Part shown: piece after piece, positions 38,859 to 47,998 of the stretch
Numbering within the stretch: the first letter of the stretch is position 1
Layout: the number at the start of each line of letters is the position of its first letter
Notes under the pieces: model-generated
What the model was told of the DNA's origin: nothing
Database searches by the model: none
What the model saw: only the letters and a program-made list of their open reading frames with translations
Source: Persicitalea sp038235275
GTDB taxonomy: Bacteria > Bacteroidota > Bacteroidia > Cytophagales > Spirosomataceae
Assembly: GCA_038235275.1 (NCBI GenBank)
Contig: JBBSUC010000004.1
Coordinates: 1-64,000 of the forward strand
Direction of reading: 5' to 3'
DNA: 64,000 bases
Position numbers and translations under genes: made by a program

Positions 38859-41255
38859 TTAAAAAGTCAACCTATAAAACGGCAGTGGCAAGAAGCCCTG
38901 CTGGTAAGCTGTCCCGACTGTATTCGTGCGCGGGTTATAGGCTTGCTGGAAAATGTTCTGGCTATTGGTAAGATTCTGCAAATCCAATGCTATTTCGTGG
39001 GTCAGGCGGCGGCGGTTGATCTTGTAGCCTATTTTCAGATCGGTTCGGAAGTAAGGCGCTTGTTGGCTCGAAAAGGCCCGGTCGTAATTGTTCATTTGCT
39101 GGCCGCGCTCAGCGGAAGCAGCGAAGTCGATCGGTGTCACGTATCGGCCGCCAGCGGTTGTCAATTTCCAATTAATACTCAACACATTGTCCCGGTGACC
39201 CAATCGAAACTCGCGTCCGGTCAGTAGGTTTAGCACGTAGTTGTTGTTGAAAGGCGTGTTGCGCTCGATGCCGTCACTGCCCTTGTACTTGGACTCGAAG
39301 AGCGAAGCCGTCGCGAGGAAGTAATAGTTATTGGAGAAAAACTTTTCCAAAGTCAGTTCCAAACCGTAGTTCCGGCCCGTTCCGTCGTTGACGAGGTTAC
39401 CCCGATCCGTGGGGCCGAAGTCGGTACCCGTGGTCAGCATCGAGAAATAGCTTAGCTTCCGGTCTACGGGAGCATCGAATAGCCATTGGTGGTAGGCTTC
39501 CACTTTCAGGCGCAGAGTGCTGGTCAGCATCCGGTCATAGCCCAGCACGGCGTGATGGCTGCGGGTAAAGCCCAGGTCTTTGTAGGTTAGTTTGTAGCTG
39601 GCATCGGGTTGGCGGCTCTGATAAAAATACGTCAGGATGGGCTGCATGGTGCTATGCAGCCCGTAAGCAGCATTCAGCGAACCGGATTTCCCCACCTGAT
39701 AGCTTACACCCAGGCGTGGTTCGAGGGCAGTCGAATTGTTCAGGGCCAGGTGCAGGAAACTCAGTCCGGCATTGAGTGTCAGGCGTTCGTTGAAGCGGTG
39801 CTTGTGTTGGCCGTAAAACTGAGTGAGCAGCGTTTGACCTGTGATATCTCGGTTCGTGAAAGCCGTAGGATAAAGTACCTCATCGCGCAGATCGTAGCTG
39901 AGAATATCCGAAATGACGCCCGCCGAAAACTTGTCTTTAGCACTGAATTTGTGCGTTACTGACGCATTCGCCGACCACTTCTGCTGAGCGAATACCGATT
40001 GACCCGTTCCGATTTCCCGGTGGATTTCCTTAACTGCGTCCTCTTTATAAATCACCGTATCGCCGTCGAAGTGCTGCTTGGTGAAGGAGCCTGACAGCGT
40101 TAGTTTGCCGTAGGTGCGGTTGGAAAAACGGTGTTCGTAGGAAACAGCACCGATGTGCGTGGCGTACTTTACACGGGTGTTGGTATTCTCCTCGCCGTAA
40201 GCATCCAGTTGCTCGGTGTCGACGTCTTTCCCCAAAAACGCAATATTACTCTTCCCATTCAGCGTCCAGGCCGTCAACGTTCCCCGCTTACCCACGGGAA
40301 CGTCGGTCTTAAAAGTAAAATCCTGGTAGTTGGGCGTTCCGGCTAACTCAAAACCAACGTTTTTTAACAGGCCAAAAAACGAGTAGCGGTAGTTGATAAG
40401 GTACGACGCCTTGGATTTCTTGGAATATGGCCCTTCCGCGCCCAGTTCTAGTCCGTTGAAACCCATCTGTCCCAGGAATTCGCGCTTCTCGTCGTTGCCC
40501 TTTCGCAACCGCAAATCGAACACCGAACCCAACGCGTTAGCGTATTCCGCCGGAAAAGCTCCGGTCAAAAAGTCCGACTTGGCCAACAGATTGGTATTGA
40601 GCATTGATACTGGACCGCCCGAAGTACCCAATGCTCCAAAGTGGTTGGGATTGGGAATATTGACGCCTTCGAGTCGCCAAAGCAGCGAAGCGGGCGAGTT
40701 ACCTCGCACGACAATGTCGTTGCGGGCATCGTTGGCCCCGCTTACTCCCGCAAAATTGGCCGCCATCCGCGACGGATCGCCCAGGCTACCCGCATAACGC
40801 AGCGTTTCGGCCGCGTTGAAGGGCCGTGCGCTTACGGTTGCCATCTCATTATTGGCCACGGTACGGTCTTCCGAGCGGTTGTAGGAAACCGTTACTTCGT
40901 CAAGATTGGAAATGCTTTCGCTCATCACCAGGTCCAGCACGATTTCCTTCCCCGTATTGACGACCACTTCGCTGAGCGAGATTTCTTCATAGCCCAGGGA
41001 GGTAATTTTCAGTCTTACCCGACTAGCGGGAACGTTGGGAATACGGAAGCGGCCATCTACGTCGGCCACAGCCCCGAGGGTTGGCTTACTATCTATGACT
41101 TGCACAGTGGCCCCCGGTACGGGCGCGCGGGAAGCGGCATCCAGAATGGTACCCCGGATGGTTTGGGTGAATGCCCGACTTTCGGAATTTGAGGTTTGAG
41201 ACATGAGCGTTCCGAAGCTCGTCAGGAAGCAAAAAAGAGTGAGTAATGTTTTCAT
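38859..41255 (-). CDS. TonB-dependent receptor with CarboxypepD_reg domain
   Basis: 798 residues. Signal peptide (MKTLLTLFCFLTSFGTLMSQ), then a carboxypeptidase-regulatory-like domain (RGTILDAASRAPVPGATVQV; residues 35-120), then the plug (ARPFNAAETLRYAGSLGDPS; DIVVRGNSPASLLWRLEGVN) and a 22-strand barrel. The C-terminus FLPLPFYRLTF ends in an aromatic, as outer-membrane proteins do. No SusD partner is adjacent, so it is not a classic SusCD pair. The cargo is unknown. The gene lies downstream of the LytTR/LytS pair on the same strand. Confidence 0.92.
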   Translation of the reverse strand: MKTLLTLFCFLTSFGTLMSQTSNSESRAFTQTIRGTILDAASRAPVPGATVQVIDSKPTLGAVADVDGRFRIPNVPASRVRLKITSLGYEEISLSEVVVNTGKEIVLDLVMSESISNLDEVTVSYNRSEDRTVANNEMATVSARPFNAAETLRYAGSLGDPSRMAANFAGVSGANDARNDIVVRGNSPASLLWRLEGVNIPNPNHFGALGTSGGPVSMLNTNLLAKSDFLTGAFPAEYANALGSVFDLRLRKGNDEKREFLGQMGFNGLELGAEGPYSKKSKASYLINYRYSFFGLLKNVGFELAGTPNYQDFTFKTDVPVGKRGTLTAWTLNGKSNIAFLGKDVDTEQLDAYGEENTNTRVKYATHIGAVSYEHRFSNRTYGKLTLSGSFTKQHFDGDTVIYKEDAVKEIHREIGTGQSVFAQQKWSANASVTHKFSAKDKFSAGVISDILSYDLRDEVLYPTAFTNRDITGQTLLTQFYGQHKHRFNERLTLNAGLSFLHLALNNSTALEPRLGVSYQVGKSGSLNAAYGLHSTMQPILTYFYQSRQPDASYKLTYKDLGFTRSHHAVLGYDRMLTSTLRLKVEAYHQWLFDAPVDRKLSYFSMLTTGTDFGPTDRGNLVNDGTGRNYGLELTLEKFFSNNYYFLATASLFESKYKGSDGIERNTPFNNNYVLNLLTGREFRLGHRDNVLSINWKLTTAGGRYVTPIDFAASAERGQQMNNYDRAFSSQQAPYFRTDLKIGYKINRRRLTHEIALDLQNLTNSQNIFQQAYNPRTNTVGTAYQQGFLPLPFYRLTF

Positions 41256-41390
41256 GGTAGCGTTTTGTTTTGGTTGATAACGCTGTAAAATTCAGCATCA
41301 TCAGATCGAAACACTACCCATTTTCGGTGAACTGTCGGCCTTTCCCGCTGAGTTGTAAAATCATCCGGGTGGATCGTTTTCTTCACCCAT

Positions 41391-42146
41391 TCAGGCGTCC
41401 AGCCATTTTTTGAATTCATTCACCCGTTCGCGGCTGACGATTACCTCGAAGGCCGGGATGGGTTGTAGTTCCAGCTTCAGGCGGCTATTGAAGTACACTG
41501 AAATACGCCGGATCGACTGCAAGTGCAGAATAAGTTTCCGGTTGGTGCGAAAAAACTGCTTCGGGTTCAGGAACGACTCCGCCTCGTCCAGCGAGCTTTC
41601 CAAAACCCACCACTTGCCGTGCGTATCCACGGCGAAAGTCAGGCCATCCTCGGAGAATAGATACGCCAGCGATTCGACCAAAAGATAGGATAGTTGCTGA
41701 CCCGTTTTGACCAGGAGCCTTTCTTTGTAGGTAGGCGCGGCGAGTTGATTGAGCAATTTTTCCAGGGTGGGCGCAAAATTCGCCTGCTTTTCTTTTAAGG
41801 AATCGTACTTGTTCAGCGCTGCCGAAAGCTCACTCTTTTCGATGGGCTTAAGGAGGTAGTCGATGCTGTTCACTTTGAAAGCTTTCAGCGTATACTTATC
41901 GTAAGCCGTGGTAAAAATAACGGGTGCATCGATCGTGACCTGACGGAAAATATCGAAGCTGACTCCGTCGGCCAATTGAATATCCAGCAGCAGCAGATCA
42001 GGAAGCGGAAAAGTTCTCAGCCACTTCACACTCGCTTCCAAGCTGTCGATCACACCCACGATTTTCCAATCGGGCCGCAAACTGTTCAGCATGGCGCTGA
42101 GTTGTTTCGCTGCGGGCTGCTCGTCTTCGACAATAAGTACGTTCAT
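41391..42146 (-). CDS. LytTR-family response regulator
   Basis: 251 residues. Receiver domain with acid pair Glu8-Asp9 and phosphoacceptor Asp55 (LLLLDIQLADG), and a YDKYTLKAFKVNSIDYLLKP helix-strand end. LytTR DNA-binding domain from about 145 (LLVKTGQQLSYLLVESLAYL; FRTNRKLILHLQSIRRISVY). It probably regulates the nearby receptor gene or itself. It lies 14 bases after the kinase gene. Confidence 0.95.
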   Translation of the reverse strand: MNVLIVEDEQPAAKQLSAMLNSLRPDWKIVGVIDSLEASVKWLRTFPLPDLLLLDIQLADGVSFDIFRQVTIDAPVIFTTAYDKYTLKAFKVNSIDYLLKPIEKSELSAALNKYDSLKEKQANFAPTLEKLLNQLAAPTYKERLLVKTGQQLSYLLVESLAYLFSEDGLTFAVDTHGKWWVLESSLDEAESFLNPKQFFRTNRKLILHLQSIRRISVYFNSRLKLELQPIPAFEVIVSRERVNEFKKWLDA

Positions 42147-42160
42147 GATTGAAAATTAAC

Positions 42161-43225
42161 TCAAACCTCGACTCGCACAAAAGTTGGGGCCGGTAAAATG
42201 GGCAAACTCACTGTAAAAGTCCGCGCGGTCACGATTACGTCCACCGGCTTTCCAGCCAACAATTGATAACGATTCCGAATATTGGGTAGTCCGACGCCTG
42301 TGGAGTATTGGGAGCTATTTTTTAGTTGCAGGTTGTTCCGAACTGTCAGCACGTCTCCTTCCAGCGCGATCTCGATCCAAAGCGGCTTTTGGGTGGAAAT
42401 CACGTTGTGTTTCACCGCATTGTCCACCAGCATCTGTAAAGCCAGCGGCACGACGTGGTCATCCAGCCGTGCTTCGGAGAGGTTCATTCGGACTGCCAGG
42501 TTATCGCCGAATCGTATCTGTAAAAGAAAAAGATAAGCTTTCAGGGCTACAATTTCTTCCCGCAAAGTCACCGTCGGCATATCCGTGATTTCCAGAACAT
42601 ACCGATAGACCTTTGACAGCTTATGGACAAATTCTACCGCGAGGTCAGGATTTTCGGGAATAATAGCTGTCAGGGTATTAAGGCTGTTGAACAAAAAATG
42701 CGGATTCACCTGATTTTTTAACGATTCCAACTGCGACAGTACGTTTTCCTGCTTCAACTGTTCGGTCTCGAGCAAGGCAGCGCGATATTGCCCAAAATAG
42801 TACACGCACTCATAAATCGTCAGGCAAATTACCGTCGGGACGATACTTGCCATGTAATTGGCCAAAAGTGTCGTTTCTTTCTCAACATCCGATATACCCG
42901 ACAGCATTTTGTCCAGGGTGATGTTAAGGAAAGTACAGACTGAGAGTATGTAAATCAGCACACAAACCGCCAGCCAACCAATGCGCCGCTCCGTTTGAGA
43001 AATGTCCGGAAAACGGTGGTGAACTTGCAGGAAAATCAAGCGGCTGCCTTCATAATAAACAAAGGTGTAAAACGTAGAGACTAGCCAATAGGGCAAATAA
43101 GGAATCAATCCGCCCTCCATCTTTTCCCCGAAAAAAAGCAACGGAACCAGGAAGCCGATGATGGGTACCGCAATGATGCGCACCCAGCGATCTTTCAGGA
43201 CGAGTGGTCGATTGTCAGCCTTCAT
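42161..43225 (-). CDS. LytS-type sensor histidine kinase
   Basis: 354 residues. Four membrane spans in the first 145 residues, then His_kinase (PF06580) with phosphoacceptor His176 in NQVNPHFLFNSLNTL. The ATPase box (LALQMLVDNAVKHNV; GVGLPNIRNRYQLL) completes it. No extracellular sensory domain is visible, so it may sense a membrane signal. Co-transcribed with the LytTR regulator. Confidence 0.95.
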   Translation of the reverse strand: MKADNRPLVLKDRWVRIIAVPIIGFLVPLLFFGEKMEGGLIPYLPYWLVSTFYTFVYYEGSRLIFLQVHHRFPDISQTERRIGWLAVCVLIYILSVCTFLNITLDKMLSGISDVEKETTLLANYMASIVPTVICLTIYECVYYFGQYRAALLETEQLKQENVLSQLESLKNQVNPHFLFNSLNTLTAIIPENPDLAVEFVHKLSKVYRYVLEITDMPTVTLREEIVALKAYLFLLQIRFGDNLAVRMNLSEARLDDHVVPLALQMLVDNAVKHNVISTQKPLWIEIALEGDVLTVRNNLQLKNSSQYSTGVGLPNIRNRYQLLAGKPVDVIVTARTFTVSLPILPAPTFVRVEV

Positions 43226-43425
43226 ATTCCCAAAGTTGGGTTAGAATTCCTGGAAATTCACAAAAAGGTTTTTGAGTTGTGGAATAAAACGGTCGAATTG
43301 TCAAATGGCGACATTGGATCGCAAGCTGGCTCCCGACGAGTGGTAAAGGCAGTCAAATGCATTTTCTCTTACCAAAATAAAAACATTTTTTGAAGTAGAA
43401 CGTCGGACATCGGCGACCAAATCGC

Positions 43426-43932
43426 ATGATCCAGTTTAAGGCTATCCTGCAAAAATTTGAAGAAAAGGGCGAGAAGTCCGGCTGGACATTCCTCGAAATC
43501 CCGGCGGACGTGACCGAAGTATTAAACCCCGGCGTTAGGTCTACTTTTCGGGTGAAGGGAAAGATAGACAGTTTGGAAATCAAGCAAACCGCCCTGCTGC
43601 CGATGGGGGAGGGAACGTTTATCCTGCCAACCAACGCCGAAATACGCCGGGCCATCCGCAAGCGCGAAGGGGCCACGGTGACGCTGGAATTTGAACGGGA
43701 TGACTCCCCTATTCTGCTTTCGGATGATCTGACAACCTGCCTGGCCGACGACCAGGCAGCCCTGGACTTTTTCAATTCCCTGCCCAAAAGCCACCAAAAC
43801 TACTTTTCCAAATGGATTGAAAGCGCCAAAACCACCGAAACTAAGGTCAAAAGAATAACCCAAACCGTGCGAGGACTCGCGATGGGCCTGGGTTATGGCG
43901 AAACGATAAGGTGCTTTAAGGGGAAAGGGTGA
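43426..43932 (+). CDS. DUF1905/OmdA-like (YdeI) protein
   Basis: 168 residues. DUF1905 part: FEEKGEKSGWTFLEIPADVT and TFRVKGKIDSLEIKQTALLP. The C-terminal part (FFNSLPKSHQNYFSKWIESA, TETKVKRITQTV) matches OmdA, the bacteriocin-protection YdeI family. It lacks membrane segments. The family is linked to stress and bacteriocin tolerance, but the mechanism is unknown. Confidence 0.85.
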   Translation: MIQFKAILQKFEEKGEKSGWTFLEIPADVTEVLNPGVRSTFRVKGKIDSLEIKQTALLPMGEGTFILPTNAEIRRAIRKREGATVTLEFERDDSPILLSDDLTTCLADDQAALDFFNSLPKSHQNYFSKWIESAKTTETKVKRITQTVRGLAMGLGYGETIRCFKGKG

Positions 43933-44027
43933 ATCGTGTTATCGTGTAATTGAAAATACTCTCTGTCAATGTGTTAAACAAATAAATATCAATTAAACGA
44001 TTCCACAGTTCAACGATTCAATAAATA

Positions 44028-44579
44028 TTACTGTCCCCCTACTTTACGCCCTTTCTGGGTCTCGTTCTGGCGATTCACCTGGTTAAGCAAATCCTTGCTT
44101 ACGAATAGCCGTGAACCCGTTCCCGCAGGTATATCGAAGGTATTGCCGTTGTAGCTGAACTTGTTACCGTCCATCGTCTCGATGTAGTATTGGTTGCCTT
44201 GCAGAATGAAGTGCATCCCCTGCTTGTCTTTCTGGGTATCGTCGAAGGAGACATTGATCGAACCCGCGGTGTTGCTCATCACCACGCCCGGCGTGAAGGG
44301 CCGCACATTGATAGTTTGTACCGTCTTACCGTTCTGAATGCTGATTTGGCCTTCGGCATCCACACTGATGTCGTTGGCATTGGTTCCCTGCCGCTTGATG
44401 GTGATCGGTTTGTCGTTGTAGAACTGCACTTTGGCCAAGGAAATGCCCGCGCTTTCCAGGGTACCACGCAAATCCTCCGTGAATACGGTAAAGTTGGTAA
44501 AAGGCACGGTACTGGGCGCACAGGCTGCCAAGCATACTGATAACAACAGAATTAAAAAGGGGGCTTTGGCTAATTTCAT
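44028..44579 (-). CDS. Lipoprotein of unknown function
   Basis: 183 residues. Lipobox LLLSVCLAAC. The mature region has three short beta patterns that repeat INVRPFTPGVV, GSINVSFDDTQKDKQGMHFI and YYIETMDGNKFSYNGNTFDI, then a helix-forming LLNQVNRQNETQKG. No family recognised. It is alone, upstream of htpG on the opposite strand. Confidence 0.75.
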   Translation of the reverse strand: MKLAKAPFLILLLSVCLAACAPSTVPFTNFTVFTEDLRGTLESAGISLAKVQFYNDKPITIKRQGTNANDISVDAEGQISIQNGKTVQTINVRPFTPGVVMSNTAGSINVSFDDTQKDKQGMHFILQGNQYYIETMDGNKFSYNGNTFDIPAGTGSRLFVSKDLLNQVNRQNETQKGRKVGGQ

Positions 44580-44804
44580 TTTTCAGGAGAAAGATTTGAT
44601 GGTGCAATATTAACTAAAATGCCTTTCAGATACCAACCTGCCTCAAGCCTTAAAAGGCCGGGCATTTTATTTTAGAATTTTTGGTTTCAATGGTTTTGGC
44701 TGTCAATCTGTCAGCGGGGGCGGATTTTTTGGTAATGGAACGCAATTTTCGGGCGGGTAGTATCAGCAAGAAATTTAAACAAAAACCAAGCAAATAAGAA
44801 TAAT

Positions 44805-46634
44805 ATGGAAGCAGTAGCACCAGAAAAGGGAACCCTCAGTATTCATACCGAGAATATTTTCCCAATCATTAAGAAATTTCTCTACTCCGACCACGAGATA
44901 TTTTTGCGGGAATTGGTCTCCAACGCTGTGGACGCCACCCAAAAGGTGAAGCAATTGAGCGCCTACGGTGAATTCAACGGCGAGTTGGGTGAACTTAAAG
45001 TGACCGTCAAGCTCGACAAGGATGCCAAAACCATTACCGTCAGCGACCACGGTATCGGCATGACCGCCGAGGAAATCAAGAAATACATCAACCAAATCGC
45101 CTTCTCCGGGGCTACCGAGTTCGTCGAAAAATATAAGGACAAAGAAGGTGGTAAGGAAAACATCATCGGACACTTTGGCCTGGGCTTTTACTCGGCCTAC
45201 ATGGTGGCTTCCAAGGTCGAAATAGTGACGTTATCTTATAAAGATGACGCTGAGGCCGTTCGTTGGGAATGCGACGGCTCCACGGAGTTTGAACTCGGCC
45301 CCGCCGAGCGCACCGAGCGAGGGTCGGACGTTATTTTGCACATTGCGCCGGATTCGGAGGAGTTTTTGAACGAACATCGTTTACGCGAAATCCTGGAAAA
45401 ATACGGTCAGTTCCTGCCCGTAGAGATCGAGTTCGAGGATAAAATCATCAACAACCCCAATCCGATTTGGACGAAGAATCCGGCGGATTTGACGGACGAA
45501 GATTACCTGGCTTTCTACAAAGAGCTTTATCCTTACAGCGAAGATCCGCTTTTCTGGATTCACCTGAATGTGGATTACCCCTTCAACCTGACGGGCGTGT
45601 TGTACTTCCCAAAGTTGAAAAATGATTTTCAGATGCAGCGCGAGAAAATCAAGCTGTATAGCCGCCAGGTGTTCATCACTGACGAGGTGAAGGATATCGT
45701 CCCTGACTTCCTGCAACTGCTGCACGGCGTCATCGACTCACCGGATATTCCGTTGAATGTGTCGCGCAGCTACCTGCAAGCCGATAGCAACGTCAAGAAA
45801 ATCAACGGCTATATTACCCGTAAGGTGGCCGATAAACTTTCCGAAATCTTCAAGAACGACCGCGAGGGCTTCGAGAAGAAGTTCGACGACATCGGGCTGT
45901 TCGTGAAGTACGGCGTCATCAGCGACGACAAGTTTTACGAGAAAGCCAAGGATTTTTGCTTGTTGAAAAGCACAGAAGGTAAATACTTTACCTTCGACGA
46001 GTACCGAGAAGCCGTCAAGGACAACCAAACCGACAAGGATGGGACGCAGGTTTGGCTTTACACCAACGACCCCGAGAAGCAGGATGCTTTCATCGATAGC
46101 GCCAAAAAGCGTAGCTACGACGTACTGATTCTCGACCAGGTTATCGACTCGCACTTCATCGGCGTCTTGGAACAAAAACTTGAAAAGGTCAACATCAAGC
46201 GCGTGGACGCCGACCCGGTAGACAAGCTGATCGAGAAAGACATCACGCTGGAAAGCGTCCTGTCCGACGAGCAGAAGGAAAAAGCCAAGACGCTATACGA
46301 AGGACTTATTGGCTCCAAAACGGCTACCGTACAAGTGGAGGCGATGCCGACCGACGAACTGCCCGTAGTCATCACTTTCCCCGAATTCATGCGCCGCATG
46401 ACGGACATGCAAGCCAGCTCGGGACAGCCTTCGATGTTTGGCAATATGCCGATGATGTACACGGTATCGGTCAACGCAAACCACCCGCTAACGCAGAAAA
46501 TCCTGGAAACCGAGGACGAAGCTCAACAAAAGACGCTGGCCAAGCAAGCCTACGACCTGGCGCTGCTGGCGCAAGGAATGCTGAGCGGTAAAGCGTTGAC
46601 GACGTTCGTGCAGCGTACGGTAGAGGGTTTGTAA
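44805..46634 (+). CDS. htpG: Molecular chaperone HtpG (Hsp90)
   Basis: 609 residues. GHKL ATPase: LRELVSNAVDATQKVKQL, DHGIGMTAEEI and GHFGLGFYSAYMVASKVEIV. The middle domain contains LNVDYPFNLTGVLYFPKLKN. Hsp90 homologue that remodels client proteins, with DnaK, under stress. It lies between an opposite-strand lipoprotein gene and its own terminator. Confidence 0.97.
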   Translation: MEAVAPEKGTLSIHTENIFPIIKKFLYSDHEIFLRELVSNAVDATQKVKQLSAYGEFNGELGELKVTVKLDKDAKTITVSDHGIGMTAEEIKKYINQIAFSGATEFVEKYKDKEGGKENIIGHFGLGFYSAYMVASKVEIVTLSYKDDAEAVRWECDGSTEFELGPAERTERGSDVILHIAPDSEEFLNEHRLREILEKYGQFLPVEIEFEDKIINNPNPIWTKNPADLTDEDYLAFYKELYPYSEDPLFWIHLNVDYPFNLTGVLYFPKLKNDFQMQREKIKLYSRQVFITDEVKDIVPDFLQLLHGVIDSPDIPLNVSRSYLQADSNVKKINGYITRKVADKLSEIFKNDREGFEKKFDDIGLFVKYGVISDDKFYEKAKDFCLLKSTEGKYFTFDEYREAVKDNQTDKDGTQVWLYTNDPEKQDAFIDSAKKRSYDVLILDQVIDSHFIGVLEQKLEKVNIKRVDADPVDKLIEKDITLESVLSDEQKEKAKTLYEGLIGSKTATVQVEAMPTDELPVVITFPEFMRRMTDMQASSGQPSMFGNMPMMYTVSVNANHPLTQKILETEDEAQQKTLAKQAYDLALLAQGMLSGKALTTFVQRTVEGL

Positions 46635-46686
46635 GGAGTTGAAAGTTGAAAATGCTCATTTCTCGTATTTGAAGTGTATCTAAACT

Positions 46687-46722
46687 AAAAGGGGACGTCA
46701 AATCATTTTGACGTCCCCTTTT
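46687..46722 (+). terminator. Terminator of htpG
   Basis: AAAAGGGGACGTCAAA (46687-46702) pairs perfectly with 46707-46722, a 16-pair stem with a TCAT loop and T6. Confidence 0.9.
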
Positions 46723-46801
46723 TTGTACAACAGTGCAGCTTATTCGAGAGACATTCCCTATCAATTCTCCACCGCACGAGCGGCCCAGCCCCAATTTTCC
46801 A

Positions 46802-47365
46802 CTAACCTCTCCCTCCCGTCAGCCGGTCCTGCAAGACTTTCAACTCGTCCCATTTTCCATCGCGGGCGAAGGCGGCTTGCTGGGGCCAGGTTGCGGGATC
46901 GTGGATTTGAAAACGCGCCCCGGCAGCATCTAGCAAAGTGGCAACGTGCTGAGGATCGGTAGCGGCTAGTTTGGCAAACGTGCGGATGTGGTCGGCGTTG
47001 AGTAATTCTTCGATTTTGGGGCCGATGCCCTCGATTAGTTTCAGGTTATCCGCTGCCGACTGGATGGGTGGCACAGCCGCTACCCTGGCGGTTTTGGCAG
47101 GGACGGGCATAACAGGAGAAACGGGAGTCGAAAAATTACTGATTATTGGGGCTGCTGCCCTTACAGGTGCCGTCACGACCCGGCTGGCCCGGCAGTCATC
47201 CAGTTCGGCCTGGCGCTCGGCGATGGATGCGCGCAGGCCGCTGATGCGGCCCGATATAATCATCCGCGCCAGCAGCCAACCGACAAAGGCCGCTGCGGCG
47301 AGCAAAATCAACATTTCCGTAATCGCCACGGGGCGGCTCAGGGGTTCGAGTTGTAAGAGGAGCAT
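46802..47365 (-). CDS. Membrane-anchored helix-hairpin-helix protein (copy 2)
   Basis: 187 residues. An N-terminal membrane helix (EMLILLAAAAFVGWLLARMI) leads to a coiled segment and a Pro/Ala/Val linker, then a helix-hairpin-helix module LKLIEGIGPKIEELLNADHI and RFQIHDPATWPQQAAFARDG. The C-terminal 80 residues are almost the same as the copy next to it, so the two are tandem duplicates. HHH modules bind DNA in many proteins; whether this one does is not known. It is last of the OmpA-HHH-HHH run. Confidence 0.82.
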   Translation of the reverse strand: MLLLQLEPLSRPVAITEMLILLAAAAFVGWLLARMIISGRISGLRASIAERQAELDDCRASRVVTAPVRAAAPIISNFSTPVSPVMPVPAKTARVAAVPPIQSAADNLKLIEGIGPKIEELLNADHIRTFAKLAATDPQHVATLLDAAGARFQIHDPATWPQQAAFARDGKWDELKVLQDRLTGGRG

Positions 47366-47385
47366 AGTAGGAAGAGGGATGAAGT

Positions 47386-47979
47386 TTAAGAAATTCGCCC
47401 TTTATTCGATTCGTCTTGCCAGGATTTAAGTTCGTCCCACTTGCCATCGGCGGCCATTTGGGCTTGCTGCGGCCATGACTCGGGGTCGTGCATCTGGAAG
47501 CGCGTGCCAGCCGCCCGCAGAATATCCGTCAGCCGCTCGTTGCTGGCCTCACTCAAATGCCGGAAGGTGACAATACCCTCTTTGTTCAGTAATCCTTCGA
47601 TTTTTGGGCCGATCCCCTCCACCAATTTTAGATTATCGTGCTTCGGGGGCGCAACGGGCAAGGCGGGTTCAGGTACCACGATCGTATCCATTGGTTCGGG
47701 GGCTACCACCATGGGGACTCTCATTTCGGCGGGTGGCGTGGGCTTTTTCACAGATACCAAAGGAATGACCGCTACTGGAGCAGCCACCGGGGCAGTGATG
47801 GTCGTACGCTGGCAGTCGTCAAGTTGAGCGTCCAATCCGGCGAGTTCATCTTCCAACTCCACGATCAGGCCACGTCGGCTGCGGTAACCAATGATGTAGC
47901 CAATAATGCCCGCCACAGCCAGCATCAATACGTGCTGCCACCAGGCGTCGGGATTGTTCAGGGGATTTAAGTCAAACAT
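47386..47979 (-). CDS. Membrane-anchored helix-hairpin-helix protein (copy 1)
   Basis: 197 residues. Membrane helix near residue 15-32 (HVLMLAVAGIIGYIIGYRSR), a Val/Pro/Ala-rich linker (about 60-115), then the module LKLVEGIGPKIEGLLNKEGI and MHDPESWPQQAQMAADGKWD. It matches the neighbour over the last 85 residues. The motif GIGPKIxxLL is characteristic of HHH. Spacing to the second copy is 20 bases, to ompA 19 bases. It is likely a cytoplasm-facing domain on a membrane anchor. Confidence 0.82.
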   Translation of the reverse strand: MFDLNPLNNPDAWWQHVLMLAVAGIIGYIIGYRSRRGLIVELEDELAGLDAQLDDCQRTTITAPVAAPVAVIPLVSVKKPTPPAEMRVPMVVAPEPMDTIVVPEPALPVAPPKHDNLKLVEGIGPKIEGLLNKEGIVTFRHLSEASNERLTDILRAAGTRFQMHDPESWPQQAQMAADGKWDELKSWQDESNKGRIS

Positions 47980-47998
47980 GGGAAGGGTTAGGATTTCG

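Noticed and set aside
44640..44804. A sigma-54 site before htpG (TTTTGGCTG...TCTGTC)
   Set aside because: The second half is GT, not GC, at the right spacing; another GG-to-GC pair is one base short.
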